Shown: positions 32,954 through 45,048, counted from the stretch's first letter. The stretch is 64,000 nucleotides of DNA from Tetracentron sinense (GCA_015143295.1 CM026559.1:18118826-18182825), one strand, 5' to 3'. Notes: a model not told the origin generated them from the letters alone. Made by a program: numbers and translations.

Positions 32954-34038
32954 GTTTGATGTGAACACTCTTTGCTTAGTGAGGCAAGAGGCCCAGTTAC
33001 TAAGTGCTAACCTGGTTAGGCAATCATGTGTGTCATTAAAAAATTTTCAATTTAACCAAGGGTGGTTTTCAATTTCTAGGTCACCTAACTTCCTCAGAGG
33101 TATCAAAAACATCAATTGATTAATTCAGTTTCAACCCCATAAGACAATATTTTAGAGTGCTCGTGCAATTTCTCAAAGTGATGCTTGACTTCATAAATTT
33201 TCAGCATGCATAGTTCAGTCAAGAGTAAGAATTGTATATATCTAGGATCATGTGTTCTCAAATGAAGCCAATCAATAATGAGTGGATAATAACATATGTA
33301 TCACAATTTAATTTGGATTTAGAAATAGATCAATTTTTCCAATTTTATTTGTTTGCATGCCATACCCTCTTGCATGGATGCATAGTCAGCAAATAATGAC
33401 AATTATTTCTCAACCCCTAACTTAAAGATTACATTGTCCTCATTGTAAAAATAATTAAAGCACAAGTAAGGGAGAACAATAATACCTGACAGGTGAGGGC
33501 AATCCATGAATGAAAGATGAAGAAGGAGAAAGAAGATAAAAGATGTATCAAGCAGAGGTCACCCCAAACTTCATTGAAATTATACCTTGCAGGGTTAGTG
33601 AGAAAGAAATCGCACACATTGAGAAATCAAAGACGTCAATATATAAATATCATGAAGCAAAGACATCTAGAATACATCAAGAATCCAAAGGGCCTAAGAT
33701 AGAGCAACATATGACTCAACCTATTTTTTTTGTTTTTTTTAAACCGAAAAACTGTGGGGGATGGAGAACCACCCCAAACTTAGACTCAAGTAAGTTACAA
33801 AAACATTGGGTTGCCTCCCAACAAGCGCTAAGTTTATTGTCTTCAGCTGGACACAGTACAACTCTCAACCATCTATCGAGACAGGGTCCAACCACTCAAT
33901 GAATTCGATCATCGTCCCATTCTTAATGCCCTCAACATATTGTTGGTGAAGATGGGCTTTGGCTTTGAGTACACGCCTATCCATGTCAAAACATTTGGAG
34001 ACCATAGACCTTCGAAAGGTTGCAGGTGTATAATATAA
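32954..34038 (-). other. Athila tail between protease and the 3' region
   Basis: On the minus strand this holds AAGTTTGGGGTGG (33770-33782) and AGCGCTTGTTGGGAGGCAAC (33811-33830), a landmark that normally follows Athila integrase. It lies only about 210 bp after the protease, which marks the pol deletion. The rest is non-coding. Confidence 0.75.
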
Positions 34039-34908
34039 CTAACATGACCTACGCTTATAGCAAAAATGGTTGAACAAGCATGGGGATGTGATTCTCACTT
34101 TAGGCTTCTCTAACTGAAAGTCTTTGAGATGTATAAAAGGTAGCAAATAATTGTTATCCTCTTTGGGCTTTTCCTCATTGGGGTCCGAGGGTTTGAGATG
34201 AGAAAGGCATGCCTCTAAGCCATTCTCAATTAAGGCATAAGGAGGGGTCTCCTCAACTATTTCATCACTCACATTCACCATAAAGCACTCATCTCCCTTT
34301 TGTTGTTGTTCGGGTGTGGTGAAAATGTTCAGCCGAACTTTTATATTACCAAATGACACATCCATTACCCCGGTCCTACAATTTATGCAAGCATTGGCCT
34401 TGGCCAAAAAAGGATGACCAAGGATGACTGGAATTTGACTTTTTGAATTATACACGAGTTCTATGTCAAGGACAAAAAAATCAGGAGGAAAGTAGAACTT
34501 ATCAACTTTGATAAAAACATTTTCAATCACCCCGCGAGACTTTTTCATAGATCTATCCACTAATTGCAACATGACGGATGTGGGTTGAAGCTCTCCTAAA
34601 CCTAGTTGCTTATACACCGAGAAGGGTAACAGATTAACACTTGCTCCTAAATCCAGGAGTGCTCAATTAATGGAGTGATCTCCAATAATACATGAAATGG
34701 TAGGAGCACCAGGATCCTTAAATTTAGGAGTGTTGTGTTGAATAATGGGGCTCACTTGCTCAGTGAGAAGGACCTTCTTGGACACATGAGTCCGAGATTT
34801 ACGCTTTTGAGTGCATAGGTTCTTAAGAAACTTGGCATAAGCCGAAATTTGCTTGATAGCCTCTATGAGTGGGAGGTTAATTTTGACTTGTTTAAAGACC
34901 TCCATCAT
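34039..34908 (-). pseudogene. Athila aspartic protease and upstream segment
   Basis: Reads MMEVFKQVKINLPLIEAIKQ, then KDPGAPTISCIIGDHSI, a stop, then the active site ALLDLGASVNLLPF, then YKQLGLGELQPTSVMLQL, then VDKFYFPPDFFVLD, then IPVILGHPFLAKANACINCR. This is the Athila protease with D-L-G in the active site. One stop and a frame change near 34620-34665 break it. Confidence 0.9.
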
Positions 34909-36084
34909 ATCATCAACTTTGGCTCCTCTTTTTCCAAAAGGAGAATGATCATTTAAGCATTGAGGGTAGGGAACTTTGGGCTTATAGGATGCCCGGGGAG
35001 TGAGATTAGATAAAGATGGGGAAGACCTTGGTTATTAACTACCTTCCCACTTCTTAGGGTGGTAGTGACAAGAACGTGCTCACGATGAGTTTTATTGTGC
35101 TGAGTATCATCAACCATGTTTACACCCCTAGGGTTGCTCACTGGTTAGTTTGGAAGCTTCCTTTCCTCTCTCTTGTATATAGCATTAACTAATTGTCCCA
35201 CTTGGGATTCAAGCCTCTGGATAAATTGAGAATGAGAGTGCAGCAATTTGGTGTTAGCCTCTAACCCTTTTAAAGTATTCAACACTTTCTCCTCGAAAGA
35301 TGAGTTCCTTTGAGGGGGAGGAGTAGAGTGTTGGAATTGTTGTTGTTGGGGAGGATGGTAGTTGGGCTAATTTTGAAAAAGTTGAACATTCGACCCTTGA
35401 GGTTAGGAGAACGAGTTTCCTTGAGCTTGGGGAAAAGTGTTCCATTGAGCTTGAGGCTGCCATGAGAAATTGGGATGATTTCTCCACCCCGGGTTATAGG
35501 TGTTAGAATATGAATCATTACCAGGGCTAGTGTAGGCAGCATTAGCATGCTCTTGAACAAATTCTAGAAATTGATTTGCAGCAGGACACTCATGCACATA
35601 ATGTACAGGGCTAGAACAGATAGGGCACACCTCTCTCTGATTGGGAGTTGGTTGAGGGGGTGTGTAGGAAGATTGCCCTGCAGCCATTAGTTGGTCTAAT
35701 TTTTGAGACAACTCATCCACTTTAGAAGAGACATCATTAGAAGTGCCCACTTCATAGATGCCTCGCTTTTGATTTAGAGTGAAATCTTGTCTCTCAGAAC
35801 GATTGGAGGAGGCATGGTGTAAGGTATTTTCATTCAAATTTTTTGAATAATTCTCATGCTTGTACCTTGCGCTTCATCATAAATGTCGCCCCACAAGAGA
35901 CATCAACCATCTGTCGTTTTATTGGGGTAGTCCATTATAGAATGATTGGACAAGTTGCCATTTGAGAATTTGATGGTGGAGACATTTATAAAGAAGTTCT
36001 TTGAATCTCTCCTATGTCTCATGGAATAGCTCACCATCGATTTGAGAAATACTCGTGATGGTTCACCTTGTTTGATTTGTTTTG
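34909..36084 (-). pseudogene. gag: Athila gag, C-terminal part
   Basis: Continues gag after the solo LTR. Open block 35403-35837 has CPICSSPVHYVHEC and NTYNPGWRNHPNFSW, both hallmarks of Athila gag. A coiled segment (LESQVGQLVNAI) and SNPRGVNMVDD follow in shifted frames. Gag assembles the particle. Confidence 0.88.
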
Positions 36085-37442
36085 TGTAGCACCCCGGACT
36101 TTTTCATCTTTAATGAATGGCACTTTCGTAGCTAATTGGCCGTTTTCGTAGTCTAATTAATAAATAAGGGAGAAATCGGAAATTCCGAAATGTCAGAAAT
36201 GTTCGTTTTCGAAAGACGGATCCAAGGCAACTTGAATCGTCGAAATCCGACGAGCGAGTCAAAAGATATGGTCAAAACAGTCCAGACATACAGAGCACCG
36301 ATCGCTCGGTCCAGTCAGCGATTGATCGGTCCATAACCGATCGATCGATAGCAATCGCACGGTCAGAAATTTTGTATGGGGAAATTTTCCAGAGAGTGAG
36401 TTTTTGTCTGGTCGATCGGTCAATAACATCGATCGCTCGGTAGGTAACCGATCGATCGGTCATAACCACCGATCGCTCGGTCTTCGCGTTTTTGCACAAA
36501 TTCAGTAAGGGCGTTTTCGTCTTTTGGGGGTTAAACCCTTTCTCCTTAAGGCTTGCCCGAGCCTTAGGGCATCATTCACTATACTTAGAGAGATTTGGGA
36601 GATAAGAGAGAAGAGAAAAGGGTTTCCTAAACCTAGGTTGCTTTTGGAGAAGAAATCAAAGGGGTGAAGACCCTAGATCGTCCACAAGCACGTTTTCTTC
36701 AAGATTTCAACTCAAGCTCGGGTGGGGTGCATTCTCAAAGCTAGGGCAGCCCTCACTCACGTTTTTGAAAGGGATTTCTTCCCCAACTCAAGCTTCTTTC
36801 AAGCAAAGGCTTCATCTTTCAAGTTGGAGCTTCAATCAAGGTCCCTACCAAGGATCAAGCCTTGATTCAAGGTTAGTACACTCTACTAACTTTCTTTAGC
36901 AATAATCTAGTTTTCTCCTTTGACATTATGATGTTGGTCTTGTATCTTCCCTTACTTGAAATGTGCTATACTTCCTAAACCTAAACAAGATAAATGTGAA
37001 TGTGGGGTTGTATGTATAAATGGTGGATGTAGAGGCGATTGGATGCCGTTGGACGTGGTGAAATGTGGGTATGGAAAATGGTGGAAGGGCACTCTATGAA
37101 CAATGAACATACTTGGATGTTGTGTTGGAAATTTATGCGCTAAAAAGGGGAAATAAAACTACTAAAATGTTGCACACCGGATATTTGATAATATGCCTAA
37201 ACCAAGAATAAATGAAATTGATAAAGGAAATGGATGTAAGCTTTATGTAATTATTCTTGTAAATGATGACTTGACCAAATGCCATGTTGATCACCTAAAT
37301 GCTTACATGTTATACTATGAATTGAAATATGATGCGATATCCCTCTTGTTACACGTGTCCCCATGATTGTCACTATTGGCACGCCCACGAGCACACATGC
37401 ATGCATGAAACCGGGTTTTTCAAGATTGTATTATACATGTTG

Positions 37443-37730
37443 AATCAAGAAATGGAACAAGAACATGACAAGGAGGTTGGTAGCCCAAGGAAGGGTGCTA
37501 GCCTCTGGCTCACAAGAGAAATGGAACAAGAACATGACAAGGAGGTTGGTAGCCCAAGGAAGGGTGCTAGCCTCTGGCTCACAAGAGAAATGGAATAAGA
37601 ACATGAAGAACATGACAAGGAGGTTGGTAGCCCAAGGAAGGGTGCTAGCCTCTGGCTCACAAGAGAAATGGAACAAGAACATGACAAGGAGGTTGGTAGC
37701 CTAAGGAAGGGTGCTAGCCTCTGGCTCACA
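37443..37730 (+). repeat. 69-bp minisatellite, four copies, in the solo LTR
   Basis: Four units, the third preceded by a 9-base partial repeat (AGAACATGA), so the period keeps its codon phase. Confidence 0.85.
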
Positions 37731-37989
37731 AGTATACAAGTCAAGAACAAATCAAGACATGAAATACAAGACAAGACACGACACACATACATGATTTGAC
37801 CGAGACACGAAAAAGGTTTCCGAGACATGAGTTTTATCGAGGTTTTTGCATTCACACACGCATGTCAAGATATGGCTATGTATCTTATGCTTTCATTATT
37901 GCTTTAAATTAATATCTTGTATTGCTCACTGTTGTTATGCTTTCGCTATTGTTATGGTTAGCTAGTAGTTTGTACTCGCTGAGTATTCC

Positions 37990-38148
37990 ATGCTCAGCCG
38001 TACTTTTATGTCGGCAGGTACTGTGGATGTCCTCGACCCCGAGCCTTGGGTCGAGGAGGAGTATGTAGAGGAGAGGGAGCCACCTATCCCATGGCAGTCT
38101 CAGGAGGATGGGGACTTGGATGTGTGGCCATACCTCGACTACTGTTGA
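37990..38148 (+). CDS. 52-codon micro-ORF in the solo LTR
   Basis: Same start, frame and 159-base length as the copies in the full element, with PEPWVEEEYVEE and DVWPYLDYC. Only a few substitutions separate it from 10120-10278. Confidence 0.4.
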   Translation: MLSRTFMSAGTVDVLDPEPWVEEEYVEEREPPIPWQSQEDGDLDVWPYLDYC

Positions 38149-38428
38149 GAGGAGAGGGTTAGAGAGTTCCTTTTTGTATTTTGATAGGTGGGCATGTCCA
38201 CCTTTACTTTGATTGTAATTGGTATATGTTAACTTGGAATACTATTTGGACTTATAGAAGAAAAGAAAAAGTTGGCTTATGTTTCTGCACTTATGTTTAG
38301 TTTCCGCGCTCTGATTATCATTGCATTATATTATGTTTAGCCTCTTGCATTACAGGATGGTTTGACAGGTACACGTAGTCACCTCTAAAGTATCCCTTAA
38401 CTCCTAGGGGGTATTTTGGGGCGCGACA

Positions 38429-38804
38429 TTTTGCCTATGGGAAATAATTTGTTAAAGAATTCTTGTTGTAGTTGAGTTCAAGAATGGATGGTGTCGGCCT
38501 CTAAATAATTAAGCCAATGCTTGGCTTTGTCCTTCAAGGAAAATGGGAAGAGGCGCAACTGAAGGGCATCATCTGAAAAATTCTACAACCTAAAGGTGGT
38601 GCAGATCTCATTGAATTCATCTAGATGCTTATATGAGTCCTCATTGTTAAGCTCGTGGTAAGATGGTAACATTTGAATTATACTGGACTTGATCTCATAG
38701 TGAACTGCTGTGGTGTTTGGCAGTCTGATACAGGATGGTGAGGAGTAGGTAGAAGGAATAAAATATTCCCTGAAAGATTTTTTTGGGTCTTATTCTTCTG
38801 CCAT
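38429..38804 (-). pseudogene. gag: Athila gag, N-terminal part
   Basis: ATG at 38804 (MAEE, then a stop) begins the frame. It continues with YEIKSSIIQMLPSYHEL, LDEFNEICTTF, LRLFPFSLKDKAKHWLNYLE and FFNKLFPIGK, the classic Athila capsid motifs, with three stops. It is cut by the Tekay solo LTR at 38428. Confidence 0.88.
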
Positions 38805-39222
38805 GACAGAAAAAGGAGTAGTCTCTAGGTTTGAGTAAAATCGGGCCGAAGCCTTGAGAAGCTTAGCGGTACGCTCTAACTCTGAATTGATAGGGATTAA
38901 CTCTAGTTTACAAGATCGTATACCGTGCATACACCCTAGAGGTAAACTCTATGTTCGACAGACACCAATTTGAAAAATAATTCACTCCAGATGAGAGAAT
39001 ACTTACAATGGTTTCGACAATTGAACAGTTGGGTAGCTTTTGTTTTTGCAGAACAACAGCTTTCCTGTTAAAATTTTTAGCAGAGCACTATTTTCGATAG
39101 GAGCAATTGGTACCTACAACACAGAATTTTAGAGATCAGTAAAAATATTTTTAGTGATTTTTTTGGAATAAAAATGACTCAGTCTTAATCTTTCGAATTA
39201 AGCAATTAAACCGTTCCAACAA
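38805..39222 (-). other. Athila leader
   Basis: Non-coding 5' untranslated region between primer site and gag; no distinct structure seen. Confidence 0.7.
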
Positions 39223-39240
39223 TCCCCGACAACGGCGCCA
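39223..39240 (-). other. Athila primer binding site
   Basis: Minus strand TGGCGCCGTTGTCGGGGA, the standard Athila site (tRNA-Asp type), five bases after the LTR end. Confidence 0.92.
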
Positions 39241-39245
39241 AAAAT

Positions 39246-40617
39246 TGATCGCCAATAAAATAAACCTCGTAGTAGCTACAATTCCGAAGAATAGTGAATA
39301 GTATGGGGTGTCGAACCACAGAGGATTGCGCTGGTTTCGTTGCCCTTTTTTTAAGATTATTTCTAAGTCAATGGGTAACAAGATTGATTGATTTGATTGA
39401 TTTTAACCTAAGAGTAGAAATTAAACTAACAGATTCTATTTTAACTAATTAAATTAAGAGTTTTTGATGATATATCAGTGAGAGAAGATCTAGGGTGTTC
39501 GAATCCACCACTAGCTTCATAACTGGTCCCTAATGCATTTATTCAAGTTCATCACAATATAAACAATAGGGATGAGAGTGACTACAAGACTCCACTCATC
39601 CATCTAGAATGATTCAGGGGATTAGACCCTAGGCATATCCTATCTTCAGTTAGCATGAGTGATACACACTAAACTAGGGTTGTGAAATCACTCGTCTTCC
39701 CTTAGCATAAAATATCCTATGATTTAATTCCTCAACAGTAATACCATTGCATAAAATCCACATTAATAATCACAAAAAATTAAGATGAATGATTTCAATC
39801 TCAATATAATAAAACCTAAGATAAAGATAGAATTACACTGAAATCGAATATAATCAATAAACTCTGGTTATGAATAAACCTCTTATTATGTAATCATTAT
39901 TTACAATTGAATAAACTAAAATAAAGTACAAAGAGACACAGTTACTTGGCTAGGGTTTCATCTAAACCCTAAAAAAAGGAATTAGTTCATGCTGAGAGTA
40001 AGGGACACCACTTTTGACGAAGAACATAAAGAACGCGAATGATCCATCTTCCAACTTTCACAGATCTCCTTAGCTTTCTCTCCTTCAATTCTCCAAAATT
40101 TAGAACCTTTTGCATGGAAGGAGGCTTTCATTTTTATAGAGAGAGAGTCTCAATGAAGTATATCTTTAGAAACATCCAAAACGAGCTCCAAAATCAGATT
40201 TTCGCACTTTCTAATACACCCAAAACGATGACCTCCGATCGATCGGCCAAAAGGGTGCCGATTGATTGGTGGGTTTGGAATTTGACCAACATTCCTTGAT
40301 AGAAGTTGTAGAACTTTTTGAGACGGTCGATTTGATATATTATGGGCCAAAATTGGAGCTACGGTCCCAGAGTTATGCCCCACACACCGAACAAGGGTTG
40401 TTTTGCATTTCCAACTTCTCTTTAGCTCGGATCTTTGCTCGGTAGCGATTCACAAGAAACTTTAAAGCTTGTAAATTATCATTTTAGTCTTTTTTTCCTC
40501 GCATGAACCTAAAAATAATAAACACACCCAAGTAAAGTATTGTAGTGGATAAATGGCTCAAAGGGATTAACAAATGAAGTTTAAGGTGCATAAATGTGTA
40601 ACAATTAACACCGATCA
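39246..40617 (-). repeat. 5' LTR of Athila
   Basis: 1372 bp. Minus strand starts TGATCGGTGTTAATTG and ends GGCGATCA. TATAAAAA at 40131-40138. CGATCGATCGG palindromes at 40226-40262. The U3 block shared with SIRE LTRs is at 40300-40380. Confidence 0.92.
40131..40138 (-). promoter_or_regulatory. TATA box, Athila 5' LTR
   Basis: TATAAAAA on the minus strand, about 90 bp after the palindromic motif. Confidence 0.6.
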
Positions 40618-40840
40618 AAGTTGAAAATCAGAAAGGACAACTTAGGCAAAAGTTAGGATAATATGGCTCACTAAGTTGAAAATCTGAAAGGACGGCTTAG
40701 ACAAAAAAATTGAGTCAAATCAAAATTCCTGTTAGACCAAAACTTCAAGAAGAAGGTCTAGACAAAAATTAGGGCAATAAAGAGCTCGCTAAACTAACAC
40801 TTTAAGAGTTGGTTTAGGCAAAAATTAGAGCAATTGATAG
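40618..40840 (+). repeat. Tat hairpin array, second block continued
   Basis: Completes the unit cut by Athila (CTAAGTT at 22234 pairs with AACTTAG at 40639) and adds three more: stems CTAAGT/GCTTAG, TAGACC/GGTCTA and CTAAAC/GTTTAG, each followed by ACAAAAATT or GCAAAAATTAG. Confidence 0.7.
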
Positions 40841-41201
40841 GCTCCTAAATACAAGCAAAAAAGATTCATCATTTTTCAAAGACTTGCCCCTAAATTACAA
40901 GTCTAAAACCTTCCTAGGTACGAATGGAAACTACATACTTGTTATCAAATTACAAGTCCAAACCTTCCTAGATATGAACGGAAACTATCTACTCATAAAT
41001 TAGGAGTCTAAAATTGCCTCTATTTGGAACTATGTTTGGCTTGATCCCATCATGGGTACGTAGGCAGCCTGAAAAAATCAACTTGGGCTCATCCAGTTCT
41101 TCTAAAAGAACACCATTTCCCTATTAAAAAAAAAAGAGAGAAGAGAAATTTATGTCATGAAAATAAAAATGACATCGATTGAATGACAAAATGAAAATCG
41201 T
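40841..41201 (+). other. Tat 3' non-coding region, second copy
   Basis: Repeats the layout of 21661-21960, with GTTTGGCTTGATCCCATC and GGGTACGTAGGCAGCCTG at 41032-41070. Then A-rich sequence up to the antisense gene. Confidence 0.6.
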
Positions 41202-41553
41202 TCATTCATTAGCGGGATTTACATCTGGAGGATTTACATAAGGAAGATCTTCATTAACAAGATTTATATCAAGAGGGTTTTCATCAATTGAAGGGCTGGT
41301 ATCTAAAAAAGATAATTTCTCCAGTCTAATGCGTTGTTGTTTTTGGAGACGTGCAGCTTCTGGACAAGCATCTGCCAAACCCTCTTTTAATCTGATGATT
41401 TTTCCCAGGGTTCTTTGACTTTGAGTCTTCACAGAATATCCCACTGATAAGTCAAAATGATTGTCGCAAGCTCTGCTTCCATTGATTCACGGACGCTTTT
41501 TATTTTAGGAGCTCTAACTAAGGTTTCTTGTTGTTGTTAACGAAGACTATCTA
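41202..41553 (-). pseudogene. Antisense gene of the Tat element, 3' part
   Basis: Open block 41202-41444 reads GKIIRLKEGLADACPEAARL, then LQKQQRIRLEKLSFLD and an acidic Asn/Asp/Pro tail before the stop. It is coiled-coil-like. Upstream codons to 41553 (QETLVRAPKIKSV) are in another frame. It joins to 44506 across the solo LTR. Function unknown. Confidence 0.5.
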
Positions 41554-42430
41554 TGTAGAGCCCCGAAACTTTTGTCCATGTATTAGAACTTGTACCAAGG
41601 CTTTAAGCCTTTATAATCTTCCATTTTCGATGAAATGAGAATTTTGAAATCTTGTGTGGCCTTATTTAATTATTAAGATGATGTATTATAGTATTAAATT
41701 CCTTAGGGATGTTTTCCCCACATTATGGGTGTTGAAAACAAAGATGGAAAGGGTCCTAAGTGTTAAAAGAGAAATTAACATTGCCCTCAACTTGAAGAGG
41801 CTATAGTTTTGTCATTGCTTATCCGAATCAAGTGATTTTTAAACCATTGGAAAGGTGTTAAAACCCTCTTCGAAGTTCATGCTTTGTGATTTTTCAGATC
41901 TTGAGTAGAAGTCATGTCAAAGGGGAGGTTTCCAAAAGGTGGTCTGCCGTCAATTCAGCAGTCACTTTGGACAAGTCACCTTTCAGGCCAATTCTGACAA
42001 GAAAGAATGAAGAATTAGGAATTGTAGAAAACATGAAAGTTATTCTCCTTTGAATTATGAGTCAAACACAAGTTGAATCGTCAAAATCTGATCAGCGAGT
42101 CAAAAGTTATGGTTCAAAATACCGCAGCAAGAAAAATGGGTGAAGGGATGACCCTGAAGGATAGATCCGTTTTGTGACCGATCTATCCTTGCTCATGAAG
42201 GCTAGATCCATCCCCATGACCGATAGATCCATCCATGAAGGATCTATCCATCCCCATGACCAATAGATCCTTCAAGCCAAAATTTGTATGGGTTTTTCTT
42301 CCAGAGAGTGAAATTTTGAAGGATCGATCCTTCCCCATGACCGATCAATCCTTCCTCCGAAATTTAGCTTAATTTGGTCTTTTTTCACCAAATCATTAAG
42401 GATAGGATGCTCATTTGACCACCCCTTTTC

Positions 42431-42437
42431 TATATAA
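42431..42437 (+). promoter_or_regulatory. TATA box of the solo LTR at 41554
   Basis: TATATAA followed by CCCC, about 80 bp after the palindromic block. Confidence 0.65.
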
Positions 42438-43338
42438 CCCCAAATTTGTGGGTTGAGAGTTTCATACACCCTCAAACTTGTTTTTGGAGAGGATTAGAGA
42501 AAGAGAGAAGGAAAGGAGCTAGGGTTTGTTCAAGGAGTGGTTGGTGATCAAGGGAGAGCTTGGATTTTCTTCTTCAAGGTTGGATTTCCTTCACCAAGCT
42601 TGGATTCCTTTTTCTCAAGTCCCCACAAGCTTTCCCCAAATCTTAAAGGTTAGTACACCCTCCTAGTTAACTTAATAGTAACCTAGGTTTTTCTGTGAAT
42701 TGATTTTGATTGAGCATGTGTACCCCAATTCTCATCTTAAATCTATGATTCCCTAAATTATACAAGATAAACTAACGATTTAAGGATGAATGGAATGTGT
42801 GGATGATTGAGGTGATTGAATGCCATATGGTTGTGATGAATGTTGTGTGATGTACAACGGTGGAAGGGCAATATACTCATAATGAACATACTCAATGTGT
42901 TTGATGAAATGGTGAACTTAAAAACATGAAAAGAGATGCCATAAGGATGTTGCATGTCAAGTGTTTGATGAAATGCATAAATGAGGAGTTATTGAAATTA
43001 ATTAACACTATGAAAAGCATTATTTGGTAGTTTTTCCTAAAATGGTAGTTTTATATAAAATGCCCTACATGCTTGTTTAAATTCCAACATGATCATAAAA
43101 TGAATTGAAATGCTATATGTGCCCTTGAATCACCTATGATAGTATGATTCCCACGAATTGCAACACACAAGCACGCATGTATGCATGAAACAAGCTTTTC
43201 AAGTATAAGTATACATGTAAGAAATAAACAAGAACAAAATACGTGATTTATGGAACGAATGATAAAACTGAACTTTGGGTCAGTCAAGGATAGGGCATAT
43301 CCAAGGATATGTCATACCTGGCTCACAAGTATATGTAA

Positions 43339-43779
43339 AGATGTTAGTGTACTAAGGCCAGGTACGGACACTAACATCTATTCTGAAGCAAGTATGAGAG
43401 GATGCTGGTATACTATGACCAGGTACGGGTACTAGCATCTGTCTCCAAGTAAAAAGATAAGTGTGAAAGGATACTAGTGTACTAAGACCAGGTATGGGCA
43501 CTAGTATCTGTTTCCAATGATTAAAAAATTATGAAAGTATGCTAGTGTACTAAGACCAGGTACGGGCACAGCATATGTTTCCAAGACAAGTATGAAAGGG
43601 TGTTAATGTACTAAGACCAGGTATGGGCATTAACATCTGTTTCCAACAAGCATGAGAGGATACTAGTATACTAAGACTAGGTATGAGTATTAGTATCTAT
43701 CTATTAGTAAGAATAAAGGAATATAAAAGGATGTTTAGTGTACTAAGACCAAGTACGGGCACTATCATCTGTTTCCATG
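43339..43779 (+). repeat. Array of about seven 60-bp covarying hairpins in the solo LTR
   Basis: Each unit has a 6-12 bp stem around a loop near TACTAAGACCAGGTACGGG. Stems include AGATGTTAGTGT/ACACTAACATCT, GATACTAGTG/CACTAGTATC and TGTTAATG/CATTAACA. The loop is conserved while both arms change together. Confidence 0.75.
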
Positions 43780-44505
43780 CAAGCAAGATTTTAAGAAACT
43801 CACAAGCAAGTTAACAAGAAAACATGCATGATTTTCACAAGACAAGAACAATCTCATAAGATGTGTAAGGTAACCACAAGATGCATGAGACGTATAAGAA
43901 CTCACGAGGAAATTAAAAACACATTTGGTTGAAGCATGATTTAATATAAGATGTGTCAAGATTTTTATATTGTTATCTTGTCTTAGCTTCCGCACTCTGA
44001 TTCTGTATATGTGATGATGAACTGTACTACATATGTTATATTGTTGTTATTACTATTATTAGCTAGTAGCTTGTACTCACTGAGTATTCCATACTCAGCC
44101 ATACCTATTGATGTTGGCAGGCGTACTTTTCGATATATGTGCTCCGGGTCCCTGGATCGAGGTTATCAGGGAGAGTAGGATCTTGTTCAGGATTGGCATC
44201 CAGATGTTAGAAGCCTGGACATATGGTCCTATGGTTGGGTTGAGTGAGAGAGACATGTATTTGGGTTTTATTTCTGGGGATCTTCGTATCACTTGAATAG
44301 GTAGCTCAAGTTAAGAATTTCATGTATATGTCATAGTTTATATTTGGTTATTGTAAACAATTGCAATTGGAATACAATTATGTTATTAAAGAAATTTTCA
44401 GTTCACTATTTAGCTTGCTTTATATGCTTCTGCAGGATGGTTGTCGTGGTAAGTAACGAGTCCAAATATCGCCTAACTCCTAAGGGGTATTTTGGGGGTG
44501 TTACA

Positions 44506-44957
44506 GTCTACTTCAGCATCTGCAGCCCGTTGATGCTCTACAGTTCGATAAACTCGATTACGTAGATCATTGGCAGCTTTGATCAACTCTTTTATTTTCT
44601 AAAAGATGTGTTACTGACAAAGCCTCATGCCTCTACTTCAAGACCGCTAATCGGATCTATGTTATTCAGTCGGTACACTTTCTCAGCTGGACTGCTCTAA
44701 GCTTCGGCTTCTTGCTACATGATAGGATCTCTGATACCCAGACGTTCAAGAATGTTGAAAGCTGAAATATATTCATCCTTCATCTGCTCAAAAGCCTTGA
44801 AATTTCTACTCAGTAATGAGATCTTCAAGCCTTTGAGCATGTGTTTAGCACTCTCTATGTAAGCATCGGCCAGCAACTTGGACGGAGGAGGAGCTGGAAC
44901 ATTTCTGGGTACTCCAAAAGTGAACTTCCGAGCATTGATGATTTCTCCGATAATGCC
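44506..44957 (-). pseudogene. Antisense gene of the Tat element, middle part
   Basis: On the minus strand, after a TTTTTGTAG acceptor-like site, the frame reads GEIINARKFTFGVPRNVPAP, then PSKLLADAYIESAKHMLKGL, then FEQMKDEYISAFNILERLG. It has stops at about 44720, 44700 and 44635. It looks helical and is not recognised. Confidence 0.5.
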
Positions 44958-45048
44958 TACAAAAAGGGGTGGGAATTAGCAAATATGGAAACCAGCAATG
45001 GAAAAAGAAGAGAAGAAGTTAAAACTACATACTAGGAAGTCTAGAAAT

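Larger units (their letters stand above)
36085..38428 (+). mobile_element. Solo LTR of the Tekay family, inside Athila gag
   Basis: 2344 bp, TGTAGCACCCC to GGGGCGCGACA, exact TTTTG duplication (36080-36084 and 38429-38433). Same family as the Tekay element at 8699, with four 69-bp minisatellite units (37443-37730) and a palindrome block at 36297-36481. Inserted between the FFNKLFPIGK and KQIKQGE parts of gag. Confidence 0.95.
22241..40617 (-). mobile_element. Athila-lineage Ty3/gypsy element without RT or integrase, with nested insertions
   Basis: Minus orientation. LTR pair 39246-40617 and 22241-25090, exact AAGTT duplication at 22236-22240 and 40618-40622. Primer site TGGCGCCGTTGTCGGGGA, gag, protease, then directly the non-coding tail with AGCGCTTGTTGGGAGGCAAC. 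No RT, RNase H or integrase is present. Removing inserts leaves LTRs of 1372 bp each. Contains a solo LTR in its 3' LTR, a gag-only SIRE element, and a Tekay solo LTR in gag. Non-autonomous. Confidence 0.92.
41554..44505 (+). mobile_element. Solo LTR, Tekay-like family B
   Basis: 2952 bp, TGTAGAGCCCC to GGGGGTGTTACA, duplication ATCTA/GTCTA (one mismatch). It shares with the Tekay LTR the TTGAATCGTCAAAATC block (42072-42112), the CTGAGTATTCCATACTCAG hairpin (44080-44098) and overall order, but is otherwise very different. Palindromes of the GGATCGATCC/GGATAGATCC type at 42139-42355; TATATAA at 42431. Confidence 0.88.
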
